From Thiobaca trueperi (lineage in GTDB: Bacteria > Pseudomonadota > Gammaproteobacteria > Chromatiales > Chromatiaceae), in NCBI RefSeq assembly GCF_004342175.1, contig NZ_SMAO01000014.1, forward strand, positions 1 through 44,717: a stretch of DNA of 44,717 bases, read 5' to 3'. Position numbers and translations under genes: made by a program. How positions within the stretch are numbered: the stretch's first letter is position 1; every line of letters begins with the position of its first letter. Positions 25,398-33,843 of this stretch are shown here, in pieces. Below the pieces are notes generated by a model. The model was not told the DNA's origin. It saw only the letters and a program-made list of their open reading frames with translations, and made no database searches.

Positions 25398-27113
25398 CTA
25401 AAAATCGGCCTGGACCATGAAATGAATCCCGTCATCCTGAAGATTGTGATCCGTCTGGGGCGTGCGATCAGTCAGGGCGTGTCCCAGATAGAGTTCCGCG
25501 CGCAGGCGTTCCTCAATCGTCCAGATCAGTCCGACGCCGACCGAGAAAAGGTCTTCGCGCTGGTTGAACTGACCGTGATTCCAGGCGCTACCGGTATCGG
25601 TGAAGGCGGCAAGCTGAACCTGTTGCCGGGTCTCGGCAAAACCGACGCCCTCCCAGAGCGGATAACGCAGCTCCAGCGAGGCGGCATAACCGCTGTCGCC
25701 GACCAGTTCGTTCTCGCGATAGCCGCGCACCGTGTTGACGCCGCCGATGGCGAACTGCTCCAAGGGCAGCAGATGTTCGCCCGCAAGCTGGATGCCCCCG
25801 CGCAGGATCAACTGCGTGCCGCTTTCGGTCAGACGCCACACCGCCTGCCCCTGACCGAGCCAGGCCGCGAAACGGCTGTCGGGCGTATTGGCGGGGTGAA
25901 TGGTGGCGTCGAAGGCATCGAGACCGTAACTCAGGACCGAGCGCAGGGCATAGGCCTGCTTCGCGGAGCGTCGCGAATACTCCTGCACGAAGCGCAACGC
26001 AGTCACCCGGCTGGTGCCCTCCACCGCGCCCTCCGAAAAGGAGAAGGGTTCGCCCAGCAGGGTGGTCTTGTTCTCCGACCAGCTCAGCAGCCCGCCCAGT
26101 CGCAGCGTGCTCTGCAATGACTGCCACAGCGGATGCGACAGACCCAGATCGAAACGATTGGTCTCGCTCTCGATGTTGAGATCGACCAGCGGCTCTTCGA
26201 GCAGCGAGGCATTGGTGAGGTCGTAATGCAGCATCAGACGGGTGTCGCGCGCATTGAGCGGAACCGACCAGCCGATCGCCCCTTCGTTGCCCTGGCCCTC
26301 ATAGGCGCGCCCGAGATAGAGATCCAGCACATCGCCGAAACCGGTCAGATTGCGCACCACGCCGCCCACATAGGCACGCTCGGCCCCGGTGCTCGGCGGG
26401 CGGTAATTGTCGGTGCGCAGATACAGATCCCAGGGCCGGGCGCGCTGCACCTGGAGATCCAGCACCGCGCTGCCCGGTGCGTTGCCGGGGAGCAGGGTGC
26501 CGTGAATCTGCTCGATCAGCGGGTCCTGAAGCAGAAGCTGAAACCGCTCCTGCAAATCGCTGCGATTGAAGGGTATCTCCGGATCGGGCTGAATGCGGCC
26601 AGTCACATAGGACGGTCGCAGCCTCTCCTGCCCGCTCACCCGAATCTCGGCCAGACGCCCCGGAATGATCTGAAAGACGATGACGCCATCGCGCACCACC
26701 TGATCCGGCTTCAGCAGCACGCCGCTGTTGACATAGCCCTGATCCACATAATGCCTGGTCAGGCGATAGCGCAATTCCTCGACATCCGCCAGGGTCAGCC
26801 ATTGACCGATGAAGGGCGTATAGACCGCCTTGAGCCCATCCTGAGGCAGCGTCCCGCCGCCCTCGAAGCGGACCCCGTGCAACATGAAGCCCGGTCCGCC
26901 GGTCGGCACCGGAACAGGTCTGCTATCTGGCGGCGGCGTGGCAGGGATCGCTTCAGTCGGCAGCGGCTCCATCGGTGCCGGCCCGGTCGCGCCGCGATGT
27001 CCGCCCGGCAGGGAGGATACCGGCGGCACATCCTGGGCCAGACTCACCGCCAATGGCAGCGACCACAGCAGAGACGCCCAAGCGTATCGATCACCGGAGC
27101 ACAGGTTCATCAT
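25398..27113 (-). CDS. Two-partner secretion pore TpsB (ShlB/FhaC/HecB family)
   Basis: This 571-residue outer-membrane transporter has a signal peptide (to about 26) and a proline-rich stretch (30-72). Two POTRA domains follow (about 77-152 and 154-225), then a 16-strand-type barrel with GGVNTVRGYREN (457-468), the conserved loop-6 VRGYR motif that enters the pore. It ends in phenylalanine, as outer-membrane proteins usually do. It would export the nearby TpsA. The CHAT gene begins at its stop codon. The remnant of a TpsA 3' end lies immediately upstream. Confidence 0.93.
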   Translation of the reverse strand: MMNLCSGDRYAWASLLWSLPLAVSLAQDVPPVSSLPGGHRGATGPAPMEPLPTEAIPATPPPDSRPVPVPTGGPGFMLHGVRFEGGGTLPQDGLKAVYTPFIGQWLTLADVEELRYRLTRHYVDQGYVNSGVLLKPDQVVRDGVIVFQIIPGRLAEIRVSGQERLRPSYVTGRIQPDPEIPFNRSDLQERFQLLLQDPLIEQIHGTLLPGNAPGSAVLDLQVQRARPWDLYLRTDNYRPPSTGAERAYVGGVVRNLTGFGDVLDLYLGRAYEGQGNEGAIGWSVPLNARDTRLMLHYDLTNASLLEEPLVDLNIESETNRFDLGLSHPLWQSLQSTLRLGGLLSWSENKTTLLGEPFSFSEGAVEGTSRVTALRFVQEYSRRSAKQAYALRSVLSYGLDAFDATIHPANTPDSRFAAWLGQGQAVWRLTESGTQLILRGGIQLAGEHLLPLEQFAIGGVNTVRGYRENELVGDSGYAASLELRYPLWEGVGFAETRQQVQLAAFTDTGSAWNHGQFNQREDLFSVGVGLIWTIEERLRAELYLGHALTDRTPQTDHNLQDDGIHFMVQADF

Positions 27114-27128
27114 CGTCAGCCGTTTGGG

Positions 27129-27257
27129 TTAATGGGACAGAATCCGATCCAGCCGCGTCCCGCCGCTCATGACATCAACATAAGCCTCCGGTAATGCCGG
27201 CCTGGCGGATTGGCTACACTCAACGATACCGTCCGCAAAGATAGAGGATTTGGCCAT
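27129..27257 (-). pseudogene. Remnant of a tpsA 3' end, 42 codons
   Basis: A 42-codon open frame ends MSGGTRLDRILSH, the same GGTRLDRIL ending as the intact tpsA product, and 23 bases (27142-27164) are identical to 29497-29519 at the tpsA 3' end. It sits between tpsB and the start of the oppositely oriented beta-helix gene, exactly where a tpsA gene would end in a tpsA-tpsB operon. Confidence 0.6.
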
Positions 27258-29472
27258 GTCTGGCTTGCAAACAGGTCTCGCGTTCATGCTGGCGCTGTCG
27301 ATGGTGGCGCCCCTGTCGGCGCGTGACGCCGATCCGCTCGCCGATCAGGTATCGACAGCCGCCGCGCCGGGTGTGCAGCGTGCGGTTTGCGACGCCGCCG
27401 TCATCACCGGCAAGGTCCGTTATGTGTCGCTCTCCGGAAACGATGCAACTGCCGATGGTTCGCTGGCGCGTCCCTATCGGACCCTGTCCCGCGTGGCCGA
27501 GGTCGTCCAGGCCAATGAAAGCATCGTGGTGCGCGGCGGCACCTATCTGGAACCGAATGAGGTTCAGTTTCGCGTGCCCGGCGTGACCCTTCGCTCCTTT
27601 CCCGGCGAATGGGCCGTGATTGACCGGAGTTCCAATACCGATCAGAACAGTGGCGTCAATTTCTATGTGGGCGCGGACGATGGCGTCCTGACCTGTATCG
27701 AAGTCATCGGCGGATTCTATGTGGTCTCGACCGAAACCAAATGGGACTGGGGCGACCCGAATGACCGCGCGGGTGTCTCGCGGATCCGGATCGAGCATGC
27801 CCGGCTCCACGGCTCCTATGCCGATGTGATCAAGATCAAGCCCAACAGCGATGATATTCTGATTCGCCACAATGAAATCTTCGACTCGGGCGTCGGTCAG
27901 CCAGTCGATGACTGCAATGCCGAAGGCATCGATAACGTCAACGGTGATCGCACGCAGGTCGCTTACAACCATATCCATGACACCTGTTCCACCGGGGTCT
28001 ATCTCAAAGGCGGCGCAACCGACGGGGTGATCGAATACAACCTGATCGAACGCACCGGTGCGGCGGGCATTCTGCTTGGTTTCGACACCAGCCCGGAATA
28101 TTTCGATCTGACCGTCAACCCCGATTACTACGAAAATATCCGTGGGATCGCACGCTATAACCTGATCCGCGAGACCGGTTGGGCGGGAATCGGCTTTTAT
28201 GCCTCGAAGGACGCCCAGGCCTATAACAACACCATTCTGGATGCCGCCAATCAGTATCACAGCCCGCTGTATTTCGGTCTGAGTTATCAGGACTGGGATG
28301 ACAAGGCGGGACGACCGCCCAATCTGAATCCGTCCTTTCTGCGCAACGTCATCAGTCAGTCGTCGGCGGTGACGACCGATCCGCCCCTGGTCGATATCCG
28401 CTACTCACTCGATTTTGGCGGTATGAGCGCCCTGACCGGCAAACCGATCATGTCCGACAACTGTTATGACCGGCAGGCCGGTGCAGCGGGTTTCAGGGAT
28501 CAGCGTACCGGAGGCGGCGAACCCTGGGTCGGCAATCTGGCGGCCTGGCAGACACATATCGGCGGCGATGCCCGGTCCCATGATGTCGATCTGCAACTGG
28601 ATGCCAGTTTCCAACCGCAGAATCCGCTCTGTGCGGGACGCGGTCATCTCTGGAATTCAGCGACCTATACCATTGCCGCGTCCGCCAACCCGGTGCAGGG
28701 CGGTACGGTCTCCGGTGGCGGTGTCTATCCTGCCGGTGTCACCGCGACCCTGCGCGCCACGCCCAGCACGGGCTGGACTTTCACCAACTGGACCCAAAAC
28801 GCTCAGGTTGTCTCGACCAGTGCGCAATATGCCTTCACCGTCCAGGCCAACCGTACTCTGGTCGCCGGATTCGCACCCAGACGATACAGCCTCTCGGTCA
28901 GCAAGGCCGGTCCCGGCACAGTCACCAGCAAGCCGGCAGGAATCGATTGCGGAACCCAGTGTCAGGCCAGCTTCAATCACGGGACTTCCGTGACACTCAC
29001 GCCGGTTCCGGCGGCGGGTGCGAGCTTTGCCGGCTGGAAAGGCGCCTGCACCAACACGACCGGACCCTGTGTGGTCAGAATGACCGCCAAAACAACGGTC
29101 ACCGCGACCTTCACCGGCAATTCCTCTGTCGATCTGCTGGTGACCGGAATCAGCCTGAATCCGGTGTCGCCGAGTGCCAAGGGCACCTTCACGGCCAGGG
29201 TGACGGTCAAAAACCAAGGGACGCTGGGGGCCGATGGCGGTTATCTCGATCTCTGGAGCAATCAATCGACAGCGCAGTCCTGCGGCGCCATGAGTGAGTC
29301 CTGGGCCGCCATTGGTCGTCTTGAAGCGGGCCAGAGCAAAACCCTGACCATCAGGTTCCGCGCCGGTCGCGCGGGCACCAAAACATTTCGGGCATTCGTC
29401 GATAGCTGGTGCGAAACGCCTGAATCCAGAGAAGGGAATAACCAGCTCCGCAAGACCTATACCGTGAAGTGA
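27256..29472 (+). CDS. Exported right-handed beta-helix protein with InlB-type repeats and CARDB
   Basis: The ATG at 27256 gives 738 residues. A signal peptide (to about 22) is followed by a DUF1565-type parallel beta-helix (about 45-460; YVSLSGNDATADGSLARPYRTL, then NIxRHN-like turns). Two divergent InlB B-repeat-like modules follow (about 475-620; GWTFTNW, ASFAGWKGAC), then a CARDB domain (about 625-735; DLLVTGISLNP, VTVKNQGTLG). It looks like a surface carbohydrate-binding or polysaccharide-cleaving protein. It is the only plus-strand gene within the TPS cluster and is flanked by a 23-bp direct repeat, so it probably inserted between tpsA and tpsB. Confidence 0.8.
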   Translation: MSGLQTGLAFMLALSMVAPLSARDADPLADQVSTAAAPGVQRAVCDAAVITGKVRYVSLSGNDATADGSLARPYRTLSRVAEVVQANESIVVRGGTYLEPNEVQFRVPGVTLRSFPGEWAVIDRSSNTDQNSGVNFYVGADDGVLTCIEVIGGFYVVSTETKWDWGDPNDRAGVSRIRIEHARLHGSYADVIKIKPNSDDILIRHNEIFDSGVGQPVDDCNAEGIDNVNGDRTQVAYNHIHDTCSTGVYLKGGATDGVIEYNLIERTGAAGILLGFDTSPEYFDLTVNPDYYENIRGIARYNLIRETGWAGIGFYASKDAQAYNNTILDAANQYHSPLYFGLSYQDWDDKAGRPPNLNPSFLRNVISQSSAVTTDPPLVDIRYSLDFGGMSALTGKPIMSDNCYDRQAGAAGFRDQRTGGGEPWVGNLAAWQTHIGGDARSHDVDLQLDASFQPQNPLCAGRGHLWNSATYTIAASANPVQGGTVSGGGVYPAGVTATLRATPSTGWTFTNWTQNAQVVSTSAQYAFTVQANRTLVAGFAPRRYSLSVSKAGPGTVTSKPAGIDCGTQCQASFNHGTSVTLTPVPAAGASFAGWKGACTNTTGPCVVRMTAKTTVTATFTGNSSVDLLVTGISLNPVSPSAKGTFTARVTVKNQGTLGADGGYLDLWSNQSTAQSCGAMSESWAAIGRLEAGQSKTLTIRFRAGRAGTKTFRAFVDSWCETPESREGNNQLRKTYTVK

Positions 29473-29483
29473 CGTCGGGCGCA

Positions 29484-32400
29484 TCACCTGGCGAGGATCC
29501 GATCCAGCCGCGTCCCGCCCAGCGACACCGCTCCCGGCGCATCGGGGGCGGGGGCAAGCCCGCCGCTGCCGCGCTCGATCAGTGAGCTGGCCTGGTCGCC
29601 GGTGGCGATGCGGCACAGATCGGCGAAAAGCTCGTCGGGATCGTCGAAAGGTGTGGCGAGCGGGGTCAGGCTGGCGGTGAGATCCAGATCCGGTGCGGTG
29701 ACCTTGATCACCCCCTGCTCACCGCCGGGGGCAGCCGCCTGGATGATGTTGCGTCCGCTATGCGCGGCGAAGTCCTGGCGGGTGGCGCCGCCGATCTCCA
29801 GCAACCCCTGACTGGCGATAAGGGCGCGGCTGTCGATGAGGATATTGCCGCCGCGCGCGCCCTGGGCCGCCGTGTTGGCCTGGATGAATCCGCCGTCGAG
29901 GATCAGGTAATCGGGTGTCAGGGTGATGTCGCCGCCGTTGCCAGCCTGACCGTTGGCCGAGGTGGTGATGAGGCTGTCGGTCAGCCACAGCCGACCGCCG
30001 CCGATGGCAATGGGCCCGGCATCCGCCTGACTCGCTTCGGTCGTGATGCGGCTGTCGTGGGCGAGACGCAGGTCGTCCGCGCGGATCTGAATGGCGCTGG
30101 CCGGGACGTTTCCGGTGCTGGCGGCGGTGATGGCGCTCCGATCGAGCAGCAGCCTGCCGGCATCGATCCGGATACGCTGATCGGATGTCGTGATGGCGAC
30201 GGGCATGCCGTGATTGGCAGCGATACTGATTTGCGCGTCTTCGTTGAGCGAGACATTGGTGGCGCGCACTGTGACCTTCCCGACCTGACCGCTGGCGCCG
30301 GGATTCGCGGCACTCAGGATTCCCGCGCCAACCAGACGCAGCCGGTCGGCCTGGATCTCGACGTCGCCGGCATTGCCCACCGACCAGGCGTTGGTCGAAA
30401 TGATCGCCCCGTGACGCGCCTCCAGCAGTCCCGCTATCTGCATCGTCACGGTTCCGGCATCGCCGCTGGAGCCGGCATAGGCATCGCTGTAAATGGTGGT
30501 CAGCGGGTTGCCTGTTCCACCGCCGTCGAGAGACGCATTCCCCGCCGTGATGACGATGTCTCCGGCTTGCCCCCTGGCCCAGGTACTGGTCGAAATCACG
30601 CCGCCATGCAAGAGTTCCAGCAGGTTATCGACCGTCACCGAGACATCGCCCGCCTCGCCGGTCGAACCGGTGTTTGCCTGACTGGCAAGACGTGCGTGAT
30701 CGAGGCGCAGGTTGCCCGCTGTCACGGTGACAGTGCCCGCATTGCCTGTCCCCCAGGTATCGGTGAAGACTTCCGACCCGTCGCGCAGATCCAGCAATCC
30801 ATCGACATGCAGATTGACCGCCCCCGCCTGACCGGTTGAGCGTCGGCGCGCCTGGCTCTCGATGCTTGATCCATTCAGGAGTTGCGCCGTGCCGGCATGA
30901 ATGGTGACCACATCGGCATTGCCGGCGGCAAAAGTGGTGCTGTCGATCTTGCCCCCGTTGGCGATGTCCAGCAGACCCCGGACATCGATTGTGACCCGAT
31001 TGGCGTTTCCGGTTGATTGCGTGCGGCTGCTGATGCCCGTCTCAAAAGGCGCGTCCTGAACGTGATCGATGCGTAACTCGCCGGCTTTAACCAGAACTTC
31101 GCCGGCATTGCCCGAGGAATAGGCGCTGCTGTCGATCTGCGCTCCGCCGAGAAGCTCCAGCAAACCGGTGACTTCCACGTTGACGGTGCCCGCGTTGCCG
31201 GTCGATTGCGGATAAGTGCCACTGGTGATGCCTGTAAAGTCTCCAGACCCTGCGCCATCAATCCGCAGTGCGCCGGCCTTGACCGTGACCGGGCCGGCGT
31301 GACCTTCGGCTTTGGTTGCGCTCAGGATCCCCATGTCCTGACTGGAGCCGGCACCTGAAATATGCAGCATGCCAGCGGTGACATCGACCTGACCCGCATT
31401 GCCCGATGAATAGGTGCTGCTATCGATCTGACCGCCGCCGAGAAGCTCCAGCAAACCGGAGACTGCCACGCTGACGGTGCCTGCGTTACCGGTTGACTGC
31501 GGATAAGAGCCGCTGGTAATCCCGATGAAATGTTCGGATCCCGCGCCATCAATCCGCAGCGCGCCGGCCTTGACCGTTACCGAACCGGCCTGGCCTTCGG
31601 CGAAGGTCGTGCTCAGGATCCCCATATCCTGATTGGAGTGAGCGCCTGAGATGTGCAGCCTGTCGGCGGCGACATCGACCTTGCCCGCATTGCCCGATGA
31701 ATAAGTGCTGCTATCGATCCGGGCGACGTCCAGAAGATTCAGCATCTTGGCGCGCACGCTGACCTGACCGGCATCGCCCGGCCCAAAGGTGCTGCTGAGA
31801 ATTGAACTGCGGTCGCTCAGAACGGCCTGGCCTTTAACCTTCACCCATACCTGACCGGCTCTTCCTGTTGCACCCAAAGACGCAAGACTGGTGATCCAGG
31901 AGCTGTCGTTGAGTCGCAGGTCATAGCTGTCAATCTCGACATTTCCGGCAGCGCCCTCGCCTAAGGTGTTGCTGGAAATCGAGCTGTCGCCAGAGAGTTC
32001 GAGCATGCCGGCTCTGATCAGGGTCTGCCCGGCGTCGGCTGTGCTGAGGGTGTCGCTGCCGATCCAGGCACCATCCTGCAAACGCGCAAGCCCATCGACG
32101 TCGATTGTCACATCGCCAGCATGACCGCTTGCGTCCTGACCCGATGTGCTCGCGATGCTGGTATTGATGCCGGTGAGATGGAGTGCGGCGGCCTGCACGC
32201 TGACGGTTCCGGCATGTCCCTGGCGGTATGTGTTGGATGAGATGTCCGCGCCCGACGCCGCTTCCAGTGCTCCGGTTCGCAGAGAGACCCCGCCGGCATT
32301 GCCTGCTCCGTATGAATCGCTGCCGATGAATGCATCGTTGCTCAGTCGCGCGAGTTTCGCGATCTCGATCACGACACGGCCAGCACGGCCTTGCGACTCT

Positions 32401-33668
32401 GGCGCGGCCAGACTCATGATTGCAGTCGATAGTCCGTCCAGGTGCAGTTCATCGGCATGAACGGCGACCTGCCCGGCATTGCCGCCGCCATAGATATTGC
32501 TGGAAATGGTTGCCCCGGAAAACAGCTCCAGCCTGCCTGCCTGCACCGTGATCTCCCCGGCCTGTCCGCTGCCCCAGGTATCGGTGCCTATCCAGGTCTT
32601 GCCGGATAAACGCAGCAGACCGGTCACGTCCAACACGAGGCTTCCGCCGGCACCCTCCGATCCCCGGGAAGCGCCGCTCAGAATGGCCGACTCGCCATCC
32701 GCCTGAAGCTCGCCCGTCCGAATCGAGATGTTTCCAGCCTGGCCGGAAGCTGCCGTGCTGCTGGAGATGTAAGATTGATTCGTGAGCGTCAGTCGGCTGG
32801 TGGCGGTCAGGTCGATCCTGCTGATGACGTCGGTTGTTCCGATGTTGTTGGCGAAGAGCCATCCGTTGTCCAGATCGATCTCGCCGGCGCGGATGCTCAA
32901 CTGGCCGCCGCCGTCGCCGATCGTCCCCAGACCGGCATGTTTGATCGACAGCTTGCCGGTGCCCGCTGTCTGCGATGCTGCATTGACAGGCACCTGTTTG
33001 CCCCGGCCTCCCACGGCCTCGACGCGAATGGTTCCGCCTGCCACGTTGACCCCGGCACGCTGGGTGGGGCTGGTGCCGGCAATGCTCACGTCCCCCGCCG
33101 TCAGCGTCGCGGTCTTGCCCGGCTTCAGCTCCAACTGACTGCCGTTGATGGTGAGACTGGCCGGTTGCGGTGAGAGAAAACCGAAGGATTCGGGCGCCGC
33201 CATGGTCAGGCTGCTGGAGGCCGGATCGCTGGCGCTGTAGCGGCTGCCATCGGTAAAGCGAACCTCATCGGCGGTGCTGACATGAAAGGCCGCCGGGACA
33301 TCGACCCTGGCATTCGGTCCCATGACCACGCCCGACGGGTTGACCAGAAAGACATCGGCCTTCCCCACCCGGGAGCGCAGGGTGCCGTCGAGTTGGGATG
33401 CCTTGCCGCCGGTGACGCGGCTGATGACGTTCTGGATCTGATCCGGGCCGGTGAAGGTGGCGGTGTGGGCGGTCGGGATGTCGAAGGTCTGGAAGCTGTG
33501 GAAGAGGTTGGCGCCTTTCGTGGTGCCGAGTTCGGCGCCGATGGTCATGTCGGGACCGCTGAGTGTGGCGCGTGGACCGACCGTGCCGTCGGTGACGATC
33601 TGGGCGGGACAGGTTGCGGCGCCGAGCAGCGTCAGGCCAGGAAGGAGCCGCCAGAAGTTGATGGACAT
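29484..33668 (-). CDS. Filamentous-haemagglutinin-type exoprotein TpsA
   Basis: This 1394-residue secreted protein has a signal peptide (to about 22, ending TCPAQ), then a TPS secretion domain with NVISRVTGGKASQLDGTL (80-97) and the NPSG motif in FLVNPSGVVMGP (107-118). A long parallel beta-helix of S/T/N/G-rich turns (NAGxVxVxAGxLxLxxGxxISS) follows. Residues near 645-840 include two almost identical 97-residue units. The C-terminal LCRIATGDQASSLIERGSGGL...GGTRLDRILAR matches the closing region of TpsA proteins found beside CHAT genes. There is no C-terminal toxin domain, so adhesin or matrix function is more likely than contact inhibition. An SD-like GGAGAG precedes the ATG. Confidence 0.9.
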   Translation of the reverse strand: MSINFWRLLPGLTLLGAATCPAQIVTDGTVGPRATLSGPDMTIGAELGTTKGANLFHSFQTFDIPTAHTATFTGPDQIQNVISRVTGGKASQLDGTLRSRVGKADVFLVNPSGVVMGPNARVDVPAAFHVSTADEVRFTDGSRYSASDPASSSLTMAAPESFGFLSPQPASLTINGSQLELKPGKTATLTAGDVSIAGTSPTQRAGVNVAGGTIRVEAVGGRGKQVPVNAASQTAGTGKLSIKHAGLGTIGDGGGQLSIRAGEIDLDNGWLFANNIGTTDVISRIDLTATSRLTLTNQSYISSSTAASGQAGNISIRTGELQADGESAILSGASRGSEGAGGSLVLDVTGLLRLSGKTWIGTDTWGSGQAGEITVQAGRLELFSGATISSNIYGGGNAGQVAVHADELHLDGLSTAIMSLAAPESQGRAGRVVIEIAKLARLSNDAFIGSDSYGAGNAGGVSLRTGALEAASGADISSNTYRQGHAGTVSVQAAALHLTGINTSIASTSGQDASGHAGDVTIDVDGLARLQDGAWIGSDTLSTADAGQTLIRAGMLELSGDSSISSNTLGEGAAGNVEIDSYDLRLNDSSWITSLASLGATGRAGQVWVKVKGQAVLSDRSSILSSTFGPGDAGQVSVRAKMLNLLDVARIDSSTYSSGNAGKVDVAADRLHISGAHSNQDMGILSTTFAEGQAGSVTVKAGALRIDGAGSEHFIGITSGSYPQSTGNAGTVSVAVSGLLELLGGGQIDSSTYSSGNAGQVDVTAGMLHISGAGSSQDMGILSATKAEGHAGPVTVKAGALRIDGAGSGDFTGITSGTYPQSTGNAGTVNVEVTGLLELLGGAQIDSSAYSSGNAGEVLVKAGELRIDHVQDAPFETGISSRTQSTGNANRVTIDVRGLLDIANGGKIDSTTFAAGNADVVTIHAGTAQLLNGSSIESQARRRSTGQAGAVNLHVDGLLDLRDGSEVFTDTWGTGNAGTVTVTAGNLRLDHARLASQANTGSTGEAGDVSVTVDNLLELLHGGVISTSTWARGQAGDIVITAGNASLDGGGTGNPLTTIYSDAYAGSSGDAGTVTMQIAGLLEARHGAIISTNAWSVGNAGDVEIQADRLRLVGAGILSAANPGASGQVGKVTVRATNVSLNEDAQISIAANHGMPVAITTSDQRIRIDAGRLLLDRSAITAASTGNVPASAIQIRADDLRLAHDSRITTEASQADAGPIAIGGGRLWLTDSLITTSANGQAGNGGDITLTPDYLILDGGFIQANTAAQGARGGNILIDSRALIASQGLLEIGGATRQDFAAHSGRNIIQAAAPGGEQGVIKVTAPDLDLTASLTPLATPFDDPDELFADLCRIATGDQASSLIERGSGGLAPAPDAPGAVSLGGTRLDRILAR
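31151..31732 (-). repeat. Tandem 291-bp repeat in tpsA
   Basis: Two copies (31151-31441 and 31442-31732), each coding for 97 residues, are nearly identical, and a third diverged copy begins at 31733. The shared peptide includes LLELLGG.QIDSSTYSSGNAG and ALRIDGAGS. This indicates recent internal duplication lengthening the beta-helix. Confidence 0.85.
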
Positions 33669-33843
33669 CGCTGCGCTCTCCAGTGGTTGACTGAATGATG
33701 TCGAGACCGCCGTCCGATCAGGCCGAAGTATCTTGTATGATCCTGGTCAAGCACGTCCAGCCTTAAAAACTGCGTCAGTTGTGGTGGACAGGCGGCGGTG
33801 AAGGCCGTGCGACATGATTGGGTCGGTAACGCTGAGGATTGCG

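Noticed and set aside
29760-30839. Plus-strand frame of 359 codons opposite tpsA
   Set aside because: It mirrors the repetitive tpsA beta-helix codons and has no start context or domain.
29484-33668. TpsA considered as a contact-dependent inhibition (CdiA) toxin
   Set aside because: There is no VENN-type motif, no C-terminal toxin module and no small immunity gene after the stop.
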